In this document: piece by piece, positions 8,178 through 16,612 of the stretch | Numbering within the stretch: the stretch's first letter is position 1 | Layout: the number at the start of each line of letters is the position of its first letter | Source: a virus | DNA: 64,000 bases | Strand: one strand, 5' to 3' | Virus record (IMG/VR): IMGVR_UViG_3300023174_000038 | Coordinates: 284,702-348,701 of that record | Notes under the pieces: generated by a model | What the model saw: the letters and a program-made list of their open reading frames with translations, nothing else | Database searches by the model: none | What the model was told of the DNA's origin: nothing | Made by a program: the position numbers and the translations under genes

Positions 8178-9149
8178 TTATGCGGCAGTAATTTTCTTTA
8201 TTTCGTTACCATCTTTATCGATGAACTTCATTCCGAACTTTTCTTGCTGTTCTTGTAGGAACATAGGACCAACTGTTTTCATTAGATGTTCCTGATTTTC
8301 CATACAGAATACATAAGATCCTGAGTGACGTAATAGAATACGTTTGTCAACCCAAATCTTACCACCTAAATCACGCCAGTTCTCACAGAATGTCCAATCT
8401 TCACTATAATAACGATTCTGACGGACCGCTGTATCAAAGTAGGTTTTTAAGTGTTGGTCAAACTTAGGATCTAATCCAATGTCGTTTTTATATTGCTTAA
8501 CAGCAGGATGCGATTTGAGTTTTTCAAACACATGTTTCTTCATCAATAAGAAACCTGTACCTGCTTTAGATACTTCTTGGAATCCATCTGGTCCTTCTTC
8601 TGCACCTTCAAATCCATTAACAACCCATTTAATTGGCATTGTTTTCATTGGATATAATCCTGCACAAACATCTACGTTACGGTTCAATAGAACTAATAGA
8701 TGCCATGGTTCCCAACCAATGTCAGCATCAACAAAGAATAAATGTGTTGCGTCTGGCATATCTAGGAACTTAGCAGTCAATGTATTTCGTGCTCGGCTAA
8801 TAAGTGATTCATTAACCATTGTTTCTAATGTCCAATCAATACCAAGTTGACGAGCTGTATTAGCCCACTTGATAAATGACATGAATGTTGATTCTGTTAA
8901 CATACCACCATAGCAGGGCATAGCGATATGTACTTTAGTAGTTTTTAAAAAGTCTACATTAACTTGAACTTGTCCGGGACTCGGTGCTTGTTCTTTTGCA
9001 GCCTGTTCAGCGATTTCCTGTATTTTTTCTACGGGAACTGTTTTTTCTGACATGTCTACTTTAGGTGCTTTAGTAGCTTTAGTAGTTGTTTTTGTTGCGG
9101 CTTTTGCAGGTTTGTCTGCTGCCTTGTCGATTGTTTTCTTTGTTGCCAT
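8178..9149 (-). CDS. GT-A fold glycosyltransferase
   Basis: 323 residues. Residues 1-60 are a Lys/Ala/Thr-rich, histone-H1-like disordered tail. From 72 (KVHIAMPCYGG) begins a Rossmann-like GT-A domain, with FVDADIGW at 139-146 supplying the metal-binding DxD. The later segment AGLYPMKTMP and the C-terminal EDWTFCENWRDLGGKIW fit family-2-like glycosyltransferases. Role inferred: glycosylating phage DNA, a virion protein or host surface sugar; the acceptor cannot be told. The unusual basic N-terminal tail might bring it to nucleic acid. RBS AGAGGA precedes the ATG, and a strong terminator follows. Confidence 0.8.
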   Translation of the reverse strand: MATKKTIDKAADKPAKAATKTTTKATKAPKVDMSEKTVPVEKIQEIAEQAAKEQAPSPGQVQVNVDFLKTTKVHIAMPCYGGMLTESTFMSFIKWANTARQLGIDWTLETMVNESLISRARNTLTAKFLDMPDATHLFFVDADIGWEPWHLLVLLNRNVDVCAGLYPMKTMPIKWVVNGFEGAEEGPDGFQEVSKAGTGFLLMKKHVFEKLKSHPAVKQYKNDIGLDPKFDQHLKTYFDTAVRQNRYYSEDWTFCENWRDLGGKIWVDKRILLRHSGSYVFCMENQEHLMKTVGPMFLQEQQEKFGMKFIDKDGNEIKKITAA

Positions 9150-9200
9150 TTGATCCTCTTGTTAAGATACTATTATTTACATCAAAACAAGGGGGTCAAA

Positions 9201-10307
9201 TTATTTTTCCTCTAGATAATCCACACTTTCGGTAACCTTAACTGGATCTTCTTCTGCGTTTCTAAACTCAAAACGACTTTGTTGTAGATTGTACTTTTTA
9301 ATAGCTAATTCTAAATATCTATCAATTAAATTGTACGGTACTTTACGATTAACTAACAGAGGTGTTCTTCTTGGACCATCTAAGTAATATACATCTACAT
9401 ATTGTGGATGAAATACTTTAGCTGTTTTTTCTGCTTCTGCCAAACCTTGCTTTACTGTTTTATAAGCACTCTGTAGCACAAACATATATTCTTTATCTGT
9501 TATATCCGGTAGTATACCTTCAACTGCTGTATTGAAAAAGTCATCACCTGCTATCATATTCATAGCATGTATCATACCCAATTCATCAACATTTTTTTGT
9601 TTTGCTACTTGTATAGCAATTTCCAATAGTTTTCTTATTCTACGATTTCTATCATTCTCGCCACCACCATCACCCCTGTCGCTACTCGGCGGGACAAATT
9701 CATTTAATGATCCTTCTGACAATTCATTACCCATACCCATATCTAACATCTTAACAACATTAGCGGCTAGTTTAGGATTCTTTTGTGTTGCAGGATATAA
9801 ACTCATAACCATTGCTGTCTTACGCTTATCATTCAATGTAGGCCATGCATTACGTATCTCTGTGGCACTAGTGATACCAGGACCAAATTCTACTGTGGGT
9901 AAATAAGCCATGTAAGCATGTTTGCCAAATGGTTGTACATTTTCGCCTGTGTATGGTTGAAAGTATGCCGGACTACCGTCTTTCTTTGTACCACCTGGTT
10001 TAGGACTTTCATTACGATCCTTTTCACTACGAACAAAGATTACCACGTCTTGTTCTGGATTAAACTTATCAGTGATTTCTCTAGGTTGAAATGGACTTTT
10101 AACTTGTATAAAATGTCCAGGACTAACTCCTGCTACCTTAGCTAGTTTTTCTTTAATAGCAAAGGGGAAAGGTCTGGTCTTTGTATCATTGGTAGCGGCT
10201 ACATATACATCAGCACCGGGAAATGCTTTAAGTGCGGCTTGGTACAACGATGCATGACCAGCATGAAAAGGATGAAAGCCTCCTGGCATTATAACAACTG
10301 TACTCAT
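9201..10307 (-). CDS. NMNAT-like cytidylyltransferase-fold enzyme with C-terminal extension
   Basis: 368 residues from the ATG at 10307 (stop-start TGATATG with the upstream gene); an earlier in-frame ATG at 10328 would overlap that gene. GGFHPFHAGH (9-18) is the HxGH motif of nucleotidyltransferases such as NMNAT and phosphopantetheine adenylyltransferase; ITSATEIR (145-152) is the matching ISxTxxR motif. The enzyme half (1-165) probably adenylates nicotinamide mononucleotide or a related phosphate, supporting NAD supply. Residues 196-220 (LSEGSLNEF, then PPSSDRGDGGG) form a linker with LxE sites, followed by a helical domain of unknown role. The fusion suggests a second, virion-linked function; inference. 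Confidence 0.8.
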   Translation of the reverse strand: MSTVVIMPGGFHPFHAGHASLYQAALKAFPGADVYVAATNDTKTRPFPFAIKEKLAKVAGVSPGHFIQVKSPFQPREITDKFNPEQDVVIFVRSEKDRNESPKPGGTKKDGSPAYFQPYTGENVQPFGKHAYMAYLPTVEFGPGITSATEIRNAWPTLNDKRKTAMVMSLYPATQKNPKLAANVVKMLDMGMGNELSEGSLNEFVPPSSDRGDGGGENDRNRRIRKLLEIAIQVAKQKNVDELGMIHAMNMIAGDDFFNTAVEGILPDITDKEYMFVLQSAYKTVKQGLAEAEKTAKVFHPQYVDVYYLDGPRRTPLLVNRKVPYNLIDRYLELAIKKYNLQQSRFEFRNAEEDPVKVTESVDYLEEK

Positions 10308-10308
10308 A

Positions 10309-10695
10309 TCAGTATGATAATTTAACAAAATTAACTACACCACCATTAAAGTCTACAACCTTTGCTCTCATATATACAAAATTACCATCTATATTTGTAT
10401 AGACAGAAGCATTACTAGCAATTTGTGGTGCAGAGTTAGCTGCCGCATTTGCATTAGCTTCTAATTCATATACTTTGAACCAATCAGTGCTACTTGGTGT
10501 TGTGGCTAAACTAGCTTCAATTGTGATATTACCTGTACAGTTTGTTACATTGATATTAACAGTTTGCAGTGAACGTGGTGTTATGATATATGATGCACCG
10601 GGTTGGCTATCACCAGTTACAGTATAGGGTGAATTATTGCCTGGATTAATATAGGTAGTTTGCGGCAATAGAATAAGAGTAGTTGTTTGGCTCAT
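10309..10695 (-). CDS. small beta-rich virion protein
   Basis: 128 residues, Thr/Asn/Val-rich, no Cys-rich motif or membrane segment; pattern of short beta strands (YTVTGDSQPGASYIITP; FVYMRAKVVDF). It looks like a capsid decoration or tail-tip protein. Start overlaps the stop of the 54-residue gene upstream (TAATG). Structural role is inferred from composition and from the late promoter ahead of this gene pair. Confidence 0.55.
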   Translation of the reverse strand: MSQTTTLILLPQTTYINPGNNSPYTVTGDSQPGASYIITPRSLQTVNINVTNCTGNITIEASLATTPSSTDWFKVYELEANANAAANSAPQIASNASVYTNIDGNFVYMRAKVVDFNGGVVNFVKLSY

Positions 10696-10859
10696 TATGC
10701 TTTTACAACCTCAACAACTACACTATCACCAATTAATTCTTGGGCAACTTGCTCTAAAGCCGCTTGGATATCAGGACTAGTGATACTAGTGCCGGAATCA
10801 TTATCTTTTACTATCTTACTAAAAGTGATTACGATTGATTCTGTTACAATCTTTGCCAT
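10695..10859 (-). CDS. 54-residue conserved small protein
   Basis: A short gene that begins MAKIVTESIVITFSKIV and ends VVVEVVKA. It has a good Shine-Dalgarno (AGGA, six bases before the ATG), a late box 25 bases upstream and a TAATG overlap with the next gene. It would fold as beta strand-helix-beta strand (helix DIQAALEQVAQEL). Function unknown; the company suggests a virion component. Confidence 0.7.
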   Translation of the reverse strand: MAKIVTESIVITFSKIVKDNDSGTSITSPDIQAALEQVAQELIGDSVVVEVVKA

Positions 10860-10883
10860 GGTAAATCCTCTATTTTATTAGAG

Positions 10884-10891
10884 TATTTATC
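10884..10891 (-). promoter_or_regulatory. late promoter box GATAAATA
   Basis: GATAAATAC on the minus strand, 25 bases upstream of the ATG at 10859, just after the 241-residue gene's stop (10895). Confidence 0.6.
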
Positions 10892-10894
10892 ATT

Positions 10895-11620
10895 TTAAAT
10901 AGCTTCTGGGCGTTTTTCTAATTTGTAACGTTTTCCAAGAAATTCCCCGTGCATTAGTGCTAGATAGCTTAATAGGGTTTCGTCATCATAATCAATAAAG
11001 TGATTACTATTGGTATAACGATAGCGCCAACTCCATGAAGGAGCAGTATTATTGTATCCTTGTAACCAGTATTTTAATGACGGGCTAGGATGTAAGTCTT
11101 TGGAACGTTTCAATAAATCATCTAATTGCGTAACAAATGATTCTTGGATCATTTTAGATTTCAAATAAACCCTATACTTATGTTTAGGGTCATTAACAAA
11201 TGCTTTTATTCCTACAAAATTATTTGTTTGAGCTTCTGTATAATCATAAAAGATACCATTTTTAATACTTTCACTAGTCTTTAATAAGGCTAAATCATTG
11301 CTAAAGATTGCTATTCTATTACTCTCAATACGAACTAATCCGGTATTGTTTTCTTTAATCATATTACGAAAATCTATAAACTTCCCAAGAGCCTCTAGAT
11401 TTTCTGTAACTACCGGTCTATCTGCATCTTTTATCTTTTTCCAACCAGTTAAGATATTATATCGTTTCATCAACCCATCAAAGTTTTTTTCATACATAGC
11501 ATATCTAACACCCTCTATAGAGAATCTTACACGATACTTGTATTTGCCATAGTAATCACTATCCCGATAATCGTAAAAATCAATACCCGGAGTATCAGTT
11601 GCTAATTTCAATAATCCCAT
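10895..11620 (-). CDS. hypothetical phage protein downstream of clpA
   Basis: 241 residues; its ATG overlaps the 3' end of clpA by 26 bases, so the two are likely co-translated. No family recognised. It is rich in Tyr, Lys and Asp with alternating strands and helices (YYGKYKYRVRFSIEGVRYAMY; later SPSLKYWLQGYNN), no signal peptide or membrane segment. Position suggests an adaptor or partner of the Clp/DnaJ cassette, which is conjecture. Confidence 0.55.
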   Translation of the reverse strand: MGLLKLATDTPGIDFYDYRDSDYYGKYKYRVRFSIEGVRYAMYEKNFDGLMKRYNILTGWKKIKDADRPVVTENLEALGKFIDFRNMIKENNTGLVRIESNRIAIFSNDLALLKTSESIKNGIFYDYTEAQTNNFVGIKAFVNDPKHKYRVYLKSKMIQESFVTQLDDLLKRSKDLHPSPSLKYWLQGYNNTAPSWSWRYRYTNSNHFIDYDDETLLSYLALMHGEFLGKRYKLEKRPEAI

Positions 11621-13871
11621 CGGATCCTACTTTCGCTATTGATTTCTGTACTACATTGAACTCAATTTTATCATCTACTAATACACAAGTTACTGTAGCA
11701 TTTTTAATACGTTCAAACAATACTTTCTTACTGAGAGGTACACGAATCAATTCATCAATCTTCCGAGCTAATGGACGAGCACCCATCTTCTTATCATAAC
11801 CCTGTTCAGCCAAATAATCAATTACTGGCTCAGTTAAATTCAAACTGACATTATACTTGTCAAGTAATGATTTCTTTAGTTCTTCTGTAAACTTAATTAC
11901 AATCTTCTTAATAGCCAATGTATCTAGTTTACCAAACTTACAAATCAAATCAACACGATTTCTAAATTCTGGTTTGAAGAACTCTTTAATTGCTTTATCA
12001 TCCTCACCTGTCTTTTCTTGGCTACCGAATCCGATATTGTTTTTCTCACTATCACTACTACCCAAGTTACTAGTCATAATGATGATAGTATTTTTACAGT
12101 TAACTTCTTTACCATTACTACCAGTGATACGACCTTCATCTAACATCTGTAAGAAGATATTAAAGATATCCGGATGAGCTTTCTCTACTTCATCAAAGAG
12201 TAAGATACTATGTGGGTTCTTGCTCAAATCATTGATTAATCGTCCACCACCTACTTGACTATCACCAAAGCCAACATAGCCAGGAGGAGGACCAATCAAA
12301 CTTGATACAGAATGTTTCTCACTATATTCTGACATATCATACTTAAGTAATGTCATGTCAAGGTTTTTACTTAGTAGTTTAGCTAATTCTGTTTTACCTG
12401 TACCAGTTGGGCCTAAGAAGATAAAGCTTGCTGTAGGTTTGTTCTCATTACCAATACCAGCAAATGACACATATACACGTTCTAATACTTGTTCAACTGT
12501 TTCATCTTGTCCATACAGTTTACCTTTAATGTTAACTTCAAGGCTACTAATACGGTCGTAGTTATCATCGTTTAGTTTATCAGCAGGTACACCAGTGAAT
12601 CGTTCAACTTGTTCGTGTATTAGTTCTTTGGTAATTAATGCACCTTTGTTCATTGCAACACGTTGTTTAGCACAAGCCGCATCTAGCAAATCAATAGATT
12701 TGTCAGGGTTTTTACGGTCATGAATGTAACGTGCTGAACTATCAACTGCGGCAGTTATTGCTTCCTCAGTGATTTCTACTTCATGGAAATCATTCAACCG
12801 TGAGCTTAAACCTTTGAGGATACGAATTGTACTATCATGTGATGGTTCATCAATAGATACACGATAGAATCTACGCATCAATGCACGATCCTTCTCAAAA
12901 CTTTCGTAGTATTCTTCCCAAGTTGTACTAGCAATAACTTTAAGTGTACCTTTAGTGATAGCTGGTTTAATCATATTAGCAAAGTCAATACTTCCACTAG
13001 TAGATGAACCACTACCTTTCATGGTATGTGCTTCATCAATGAATAGTACTGATTTCTTTTTTGTGTTTAATGCATCCAGTACCTGTTTAACTTTTTCTTC
13101 AAAGTCACCACGATATTTACTTCCGGCAAGCAATGCACCTACTTCAAGTGAGTATAGTTCATGTCCGTGTAAGAATTCCGGTACTGTTTTATCAACTAGC
13201 ATTTGTGCTAGACCTTCAGCGATAGCAGTTTTACCTACACCCGGATCACCTACCATCAATACATTTGATTTGAAACGTTTAGCAAGAACATTAATCATAT
13301 CATCAAGTTCTGTACTACGACCAATCAACGGTTCAAGTTTACCTTGTCGTGCAAGATCGGTTAAGTTAGTAGTATATTCTTCAAGGATTTCATCAGCTTG
13401 ACTTTCTGATAGTTTAGCAGTGAACTCTTGACCCTTATATGTTTTTTGCCAATGTGCCACGAAATCATTTTTATTGATACCGTATTTTAATAAGAAATAA
13501 TGTGCATGACTATTGCCCTCACTAGCGATAGAGAGATATAAGTCAATAGTAGTTACTTGTCTACGACCAGTAAACAATACTTGTGTTACAGAACGATTCA
13601 TTACACGTTCCAAGCTATTTGTTTTGCGTGGTTGAACTTCTGTATCTGGATCTACTTTAGCTACAATAGCGTGTAAGCTATCAATATATGAAGTAACCTC
13701 TTGAATCATATTTGGGGTATCGCACCCAAAACTATCCAAACATTTTTTAAATGGTGTATGTGTTATAAGAGATAACAGTAAATGTTCAATTGTACAATAT
13801 TGATGTTTACGTTGTTTAGACAACTCAATAGCCTGTTCAATGATGGCTTCAATTTCGGGTGAATTATTCAC
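11595..13871 (-). CDS. clpA: ClpA-type AAA+ unfoldase
   Basis: 758 residues, the same length as E. coli ClpA. N-domain 1-145 (IEHLLLSLI double Clp_N repeat), first AAA+ module with Walker A GDPGVGKT (208-215) and Walker B VLFIDEAH, second with GPTGTGKT (487-494), then a D2-small C-terminal domain. There is no ClpB middle coiled coil. The loop NNIGFG (611-616) corresponds to the IGL/IGF loop by which ClpA/ClpX grip ClpP, so it could feed host ClpP. Start is GTG at 13871 with AAGGA seven bases upstream. Co-transcribed with dnaJ. A phage-borne ClpA could redirect host proteolysis during takeover. Confidence 0.93.
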   Translation of the reverse strand: MNNSPEIEAIIEQAIELSKQRKHQYCTIEHLLLSLITHTPFKKCLDSFGCDTPNMIQEVTSYIDSLHAIVAKVDPDTEVQPRKTNSLERVMNRSVTQVLFTGRRQVTTIDLYLSIASEGNSHAHYFLLKYGINKNDFVAHWQKTYKGQEFTAKLSESQADEILEEYTTNLTDLARQGKLEPLIGRSTELDDMINVLAKRFKSNVLMVGDPGVGKTAIAEGLAQMLVDKTVPEFLHGHELYSLEVGALLAGSKYRGDFEEKVKQVLDALNTKKKSVLFIDEAHTMKGSGSSTSGSIDFANMIKPAITKGTLKVIASTTWEEYYESFEKDRALMRRFYRVSIDEPSHDSTIRILKGLSSRLNDFHEVEITEEAITAAVDSSARYIHDRKNPDKSIDLLDAACAKQRVAMNKGALITKELIHEQVERFTGVPADKLNDDNYDRISSLEVNIKGKLYGQDETVEQVLERVYVSFAGIGNENKPTASFIFLGPTGTGKTELAKLLSKNLDMTLLKYDMSEYSEKHSVSSLIGPPPGYVGFGDSQVGGGRLINDLSKNPHSILLFDEVEKAHPDIFNIFLQMLDEGRITGSNGKEVNCKNTIIIMTSNLGSSDSEKNNIGFGSQEKTGEDDKAIKEFFKPEFRNRVDLICKFGKLDTLAIKKIVIKFTEELKKSLLDKYNVSLNLTEPVIDYLAEQGYDKKMGARPLARKIDELIRVPLSKKVLFERIKNATVTCVLVDDKIEFNVVQKSIAKVGSDGIIEISN

Positions 13872-13895
13872 ATCCAGTTCCTTTTAAAATAATAT

Positions 13896-14693
13896 TTACT
13901 GTGTTTTAGATTGCAAAATGCTATCAGTTATACGACTGTCTATATTATCAGGTATAAAGGGTTTTAGCAAGATGATTTGGTCGCCATATGCATTAGTACC
14001 TTGTATAGGCATTCCATGTCCGGCTAATTTTAAATGCATAAATGGTTGTGTTTTTGATGGGACAGTTACCTCTAGTGATTTCCCATTAATGGTAGTAAAT
14101 TGAAATGTAGATCCTACAATCAAATCCAATACAGATATAGAATGATTAGTATGTAAGTCATTCATTCTTCTTTCATATTTTAAATGATTATGTACCCTAT
14201 ATTCTACTATTAAGTCATGTGAATCAACTACCTTTTCATAACGTACTTGTCCACCATCAGGTATACCTTTTGGAATATTTACCCTTACCATATGTAATCC
14301 AGATGGTGTTTGTAGTTTTAATAGTTCTTCACCGCCATTATAAACTTGTTCTAAACTAATCCAATAGGTAGTCCTATATGTGTTTTGTTGTTGCGGGTGT
14401 TGTTGTCTAAACATTTGTCCAAACAGATCATCCATATTGAAACCATTCATATTGAAATGAAATCCACCACCCGGGAATCCTTGAAACGGATTACCTTGTG
14501 GCATTGGGTTATCATATTGTTGACGTTGTTGTGGGTCTGAAAGAATGCGATATGCTTCTTCAATCTTTTGAAATGTAGAAGTATCGCCGCCCTTATCAGG
14601 ATGATGTTTACCTGCTAATTTTCTATATGCTTTTTTTATGTCGTCGGCATTAGCATTTTTACCAACGCCTAATGTTGAGTAATGGTCTGTCAT
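13896..14693 (-). CDS. dnaJ: DnaJ/CbpA-type J-domain co-chaperone
   Basis: 265 residues. J-domain 1-65 with HPD at 31-33, then a Gly/Phe/Met-rich linker (about 68-100), then DnaJ C-terminal substrate-binding beta domains (YWISLEQVYNGGEELLKLQ onward). No Cys zinc-finger, so it is the CbpA-like type. It would stimulate host DnaK and hand substrates over, and with ClpA forms a protein-remodelling pair. A sigma70-type promoter with a palindrome in its spacer (14701-14729) precedes it. Confidence 0.92.
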   Translation of the reverse strand: MTDHYSTLGVGKNANADDIKKAYRKLAGKHHPDKGGDTSTFQKIEEAYRILSDPQQRQQYDNPMPQGNPFQGFPGGGFHFNMNGFNMDDLFGQMFRQQHPQQQNTYRTTYWISLEQVYNGGEELLKLQTPSGLHMVRVNIPKGIPDGGQVRYEKVVDSHDLIVEYRVHNHLKYERRMNDLHTNHSISVLDLIVGSTFQFTTINGKSLEVTVPSKTQPFMHLKLAGHGMPIQGTNAYGDQIILLKPFIPDNIDSRITDSILQSKTQ

Positions 14694-14700
14694 AATATCA

Positions 14701-14729
14701 AGTATAACACAGTTAGTGTGTTAAGTCAA
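14701..14729 (-). promoter_or_regulatory. sigma70-type promoter with inverted repeat, dnaJ-clpA
   Basis: On the minus strand TTGACT (14724-14729) and TATACT (14701-14706) are separated by exactly 17 bases. An inverted repeat AACACA-N5-TGTGTT (14706-14722) fills the spacer and touches the -10 box, as a repressor operator would. A late-type AATAAATA (14730-14737) lies just upstream. Confidence 0.7.
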
Positions 14730-14735
14730 TATTTA

Positions 14736-15431
14736 TTATGATTTGCCTTCAATTTTTTCTTTTGTTCGGCAGTTTTCAAAGTGCCATCTACCCATAGTAT
14801 TTTTTCCACCAACTTTGTGGCAGTGAGGGCATTCAACTTGTTCTTTTGGTACTCCTTTAAATCGTAATGATGTTTGTTGTCGCAACTCATCCGTATGTTT
14901 TTTACCATAAAAAGGGTTAGTATTGCCTGGTCTACTTAGTTGTTTTCTGACCTCCGGCCTTTTAGCTGGATTGGACTCACCGTATTGCCAGTAGTTTTTT
15001 CTGCCTTTTAATTTAGTAGATACTTTTAACGCAATCTCCGGATCTCTCATAGGATTATTATTTCCTAATTTTTTAGGAGTATTTTTAGAAATTAACATAC
15101 GAACCTCAGGTCGTTTTGCAGGGTTATCCAATCCATATAATGGAGCAATAGAAATATTATCTGTTCTATTAATCCATTTTTCAGAATGTACTACTTTAAT
15201 TCTCTGTAGTACTCGCTGTTCCCATCGTCTAGCAGAAATAGAATTATTAAATATTTTTCGTACTTCAATAATTGAAGGCTCTCCGTACAATTGTACAATG
15301 GTGCTAACATGCCTGCTTGAAGTTTTGTAACTAACCCACAAATCACCCGGGTGACATTTTTTAGCATAGCGGACTCCGTAATACCATCTATTAATTTTTG
15401 GCCAACCTAATAGATATGTATAAGGTATCAT
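14736..15431 (-). CDS. GIY-YIG-type homing endonuclease with zinc finger and host-gene tail
   Basis: 231 residues from ATG 15431, which overlaps the holin stop (ATGA). Residues 3-20 (PYTYLLGW...YYGVRYAK) fit the GIY-YIG core, with E near 80 (RRWEQRVL) and N in INRTDN. NUMOD3-like repeats follow (GNNNP, GNTNPFYGKKH; NPAKRPEV blocks), then a CxxC...RWHFENC zinc finger. The last ten residues, RTKEKIEGKS, copy the end of the upstream holin (RTKEKLEGKQ). Such enzymes cut a specific DNA site to copy their own gene into it. Confidence 0.8.
   Translation of the reverse strand: MIPYTYLLGWPKINRWYYGVRYAKKCHPGDLWVSYKTSSRHVSTIVQLYGEPSIIEVRKIFNNSISARRWEQRVLQRIKVVHSEKWINRTDNISIAPLYGLDNPAKRPEVRMLISKNTPKKLGNNNPMRDPEIALKVSTKLKGRKNYWQYGESNPAKRPEVRKQLSRPGNTNPFYGKKHTDELRQQTSLRFKGVPKEQVECPHCHKVGGKNTMGRWHFENCRTKEKIEGKS
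14741..14767 (-). repeat. direct repeat copy 1 flanking the homing endonuclease
   Basis: 27 bases matching 15433-15459 at 23 positions, same orientation and reading frame. It forms the 3' end of the endonuclease gene. Confidence 0.7.
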
Positions 15432-16054
15432 TGTTTTCCTTCTAATTTTTCTTTTGTTCTTCCATAAGCTGCAACTCCTAATACAGCACCCATAGCAATA
15501 TGATAAAGTCCGGCACCTTGTAATGTTAACGGTTGCCATTGATTAGTGACTTGACCCTTACTCATTGCTTGTAATAAACTCCATAATACGGGGAATATAA
15601 CAAAATCACATGTACATGTTATCATATAAACGAATGCCATTAATGGTCGCCATTTTTTATTAATAAAATCTGTGTTATCATTAGCTACTAATACATCTGC
15701 CCCGCTTGCGGCATTTGTTGGGGCTGCTCCTGTGAGGACGGGTTGATTACTGTTTGATTGGTTAATGTTTTGTGTGCTACCAAATCCAGACGTTGGCGCT
15801 CCAAATCCTGAACCACCACCAAAGCCCGTTGATGTTGACGTACCAAAACCACCGGGTGAGCCGAAGCCTCCTGCTGACGGTGAGCCAAATGTTGAAGACC
15901 CGCCAAATGATATGTTGACTGCATTACTATCTCCAAATGAACTGCCTTGCGGAAATTGCTGTATTGTAGGATCAGCCGCTAACATTTCGTGATGGTCATC
16001 ATCTAATGTCATTGGTTGCTCAAATCCTGTTTTCTTAGGTAATATCGTTGCCAT
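15428..16054 (-). CDS. holin-like membrane protein with FG-rich N-terminal half
   Basis: 208 residues. The C-terminal part begins INKKWRPLMAFVYM (131-144) and has hydrophobic helices at about 139-163 and 180-197, ending in a charged tail. This is the layout of the gene-transfer-agent-type 3TM holin family (W-R-P-L start, basic end). Residues 36-95 are low-complexity Gly/Ser/Phe with repeated GFG. Holins open the inner membrane at lysis; the endolysin candidate is at 26503. The 3' end is the apparent insertion target of the adjoining homing endonuclease. Lysis role is likely but not proven; it could be a membrane anchor. Confidence 0.65.
   Translation of the reverse strand: MATILPKKTGFEQPMTLDDDHHEMLAADPTIQQFPQGSSFGDSNAVNISFGGSSTFGSPSAGGFGSPGGFGTSTSTGFGGGSGFGAPTSGFGSTQNINQSNSNQPVLTGAAPTNAASGADVLVANDNTDFINKKWRPLMAFVYMITCTCDFVIFPVLWSLLQAMSKGQVTNQWQPLTLQGAGLYHIAMGAVLGVAAYGRTKEKLEGKQ
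15433..15459 (-). repeat. direct repeat copy 2 (3' end of the holin gene)
   Basis: Partner of 14741-14767; codes the C-terminal residues RTKEKLEGK of the holin. The repeats flank the endonuclease gene like a duplicated target. Confidence 0.7.
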
Positions 16055-16611
16055 TATAAACCTGCCATTGCTTTAAATGCTTTAATATCAGCATCTTGTT
16101 TGTCAGCATGAATTACTTTGACTTCTAGTCCAGCACGTTCACGCATTTCATTAATTTCTTCTTCTTCAACTTCTTCTACCTCACGATAATCATGTGGGCT
16201 AATAGTTATTACTTGTTTCAATATATCTTCTTCAGGAGCATGTTCTTCTTCATCAACAACTATTGTCCAATCTTTAACTGGTATTGCTGTTAATGTTTCT
16301 AAATCATCTAGTAATTCTATGATACGTTTAGGTACGCTACTCCTACGATTCATTTCAACGAACACTAAGTATTGTCCGGGCTTTACTTCACCTTCACTTA
16401 CTTGAGCATCTAATACAAAGTCATAACCACGTTCAAACCAATCAACTAAATCATTACCGGCTGCTTCACTTTTAATAGTAAAAGCTAGTGTTACAATTTC
16501 ACTATCACTTCCCATATGTGCGGCATATTCATCTACAGTAACTGTAGGGATCATTTGACCTTCTAGGTCATGATAGTCTAAACCTTCATTTAATATAGTT
16601 TTATTAGTCAT
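16054..16611 (-). CDS. conserved T4-like phage protein, acidic
   Basis: 185 residues; TAATG overlap with the holin gene. It opens TNKTILNEGLDYHD, with an ILNE/G site at residues 6-10. Region 25-120 looks like a ferredoxin-like alpha/beta unit (EIVTLAFTIKSEAAGNDLVDWF; PGQYLVFVEMNRRSS); a strongly acidic Glu run (EVEEVEEEEINE) follows. No enzyme motif. Paired with the next gene upstream, one base apart; both probably act in one complex in virion assembly, inferred from late promoters. Confidence 0.55.
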   Translation of the reverse strand: MTNKTILNEGLDYHDLEGQMIPTVTVDEYAAHMGSDSEIVTLAFTIKSEAAGNDLVDWFERGYDFVLDAQVSEGEVKPGQYLVFVEMNRRSSVPKRIIELLDDLETLTAIPVKDWTIVVDEEEHAPEEDILKQVITISPHDYREVEEVEEEEINEMRERAGLEVKVIHADKQDADIKAFKAMAGL

Positions 16612-16612
16612 A

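Noticed and set aside
14736-15539. Longer reading of the endonuclease starting at 15539
   Set aside because: The extra 36 residues overlap the holin coding region in another frame and are not protein-like; the ATG at 15431 overlaps the holin stop as in coupled genes.
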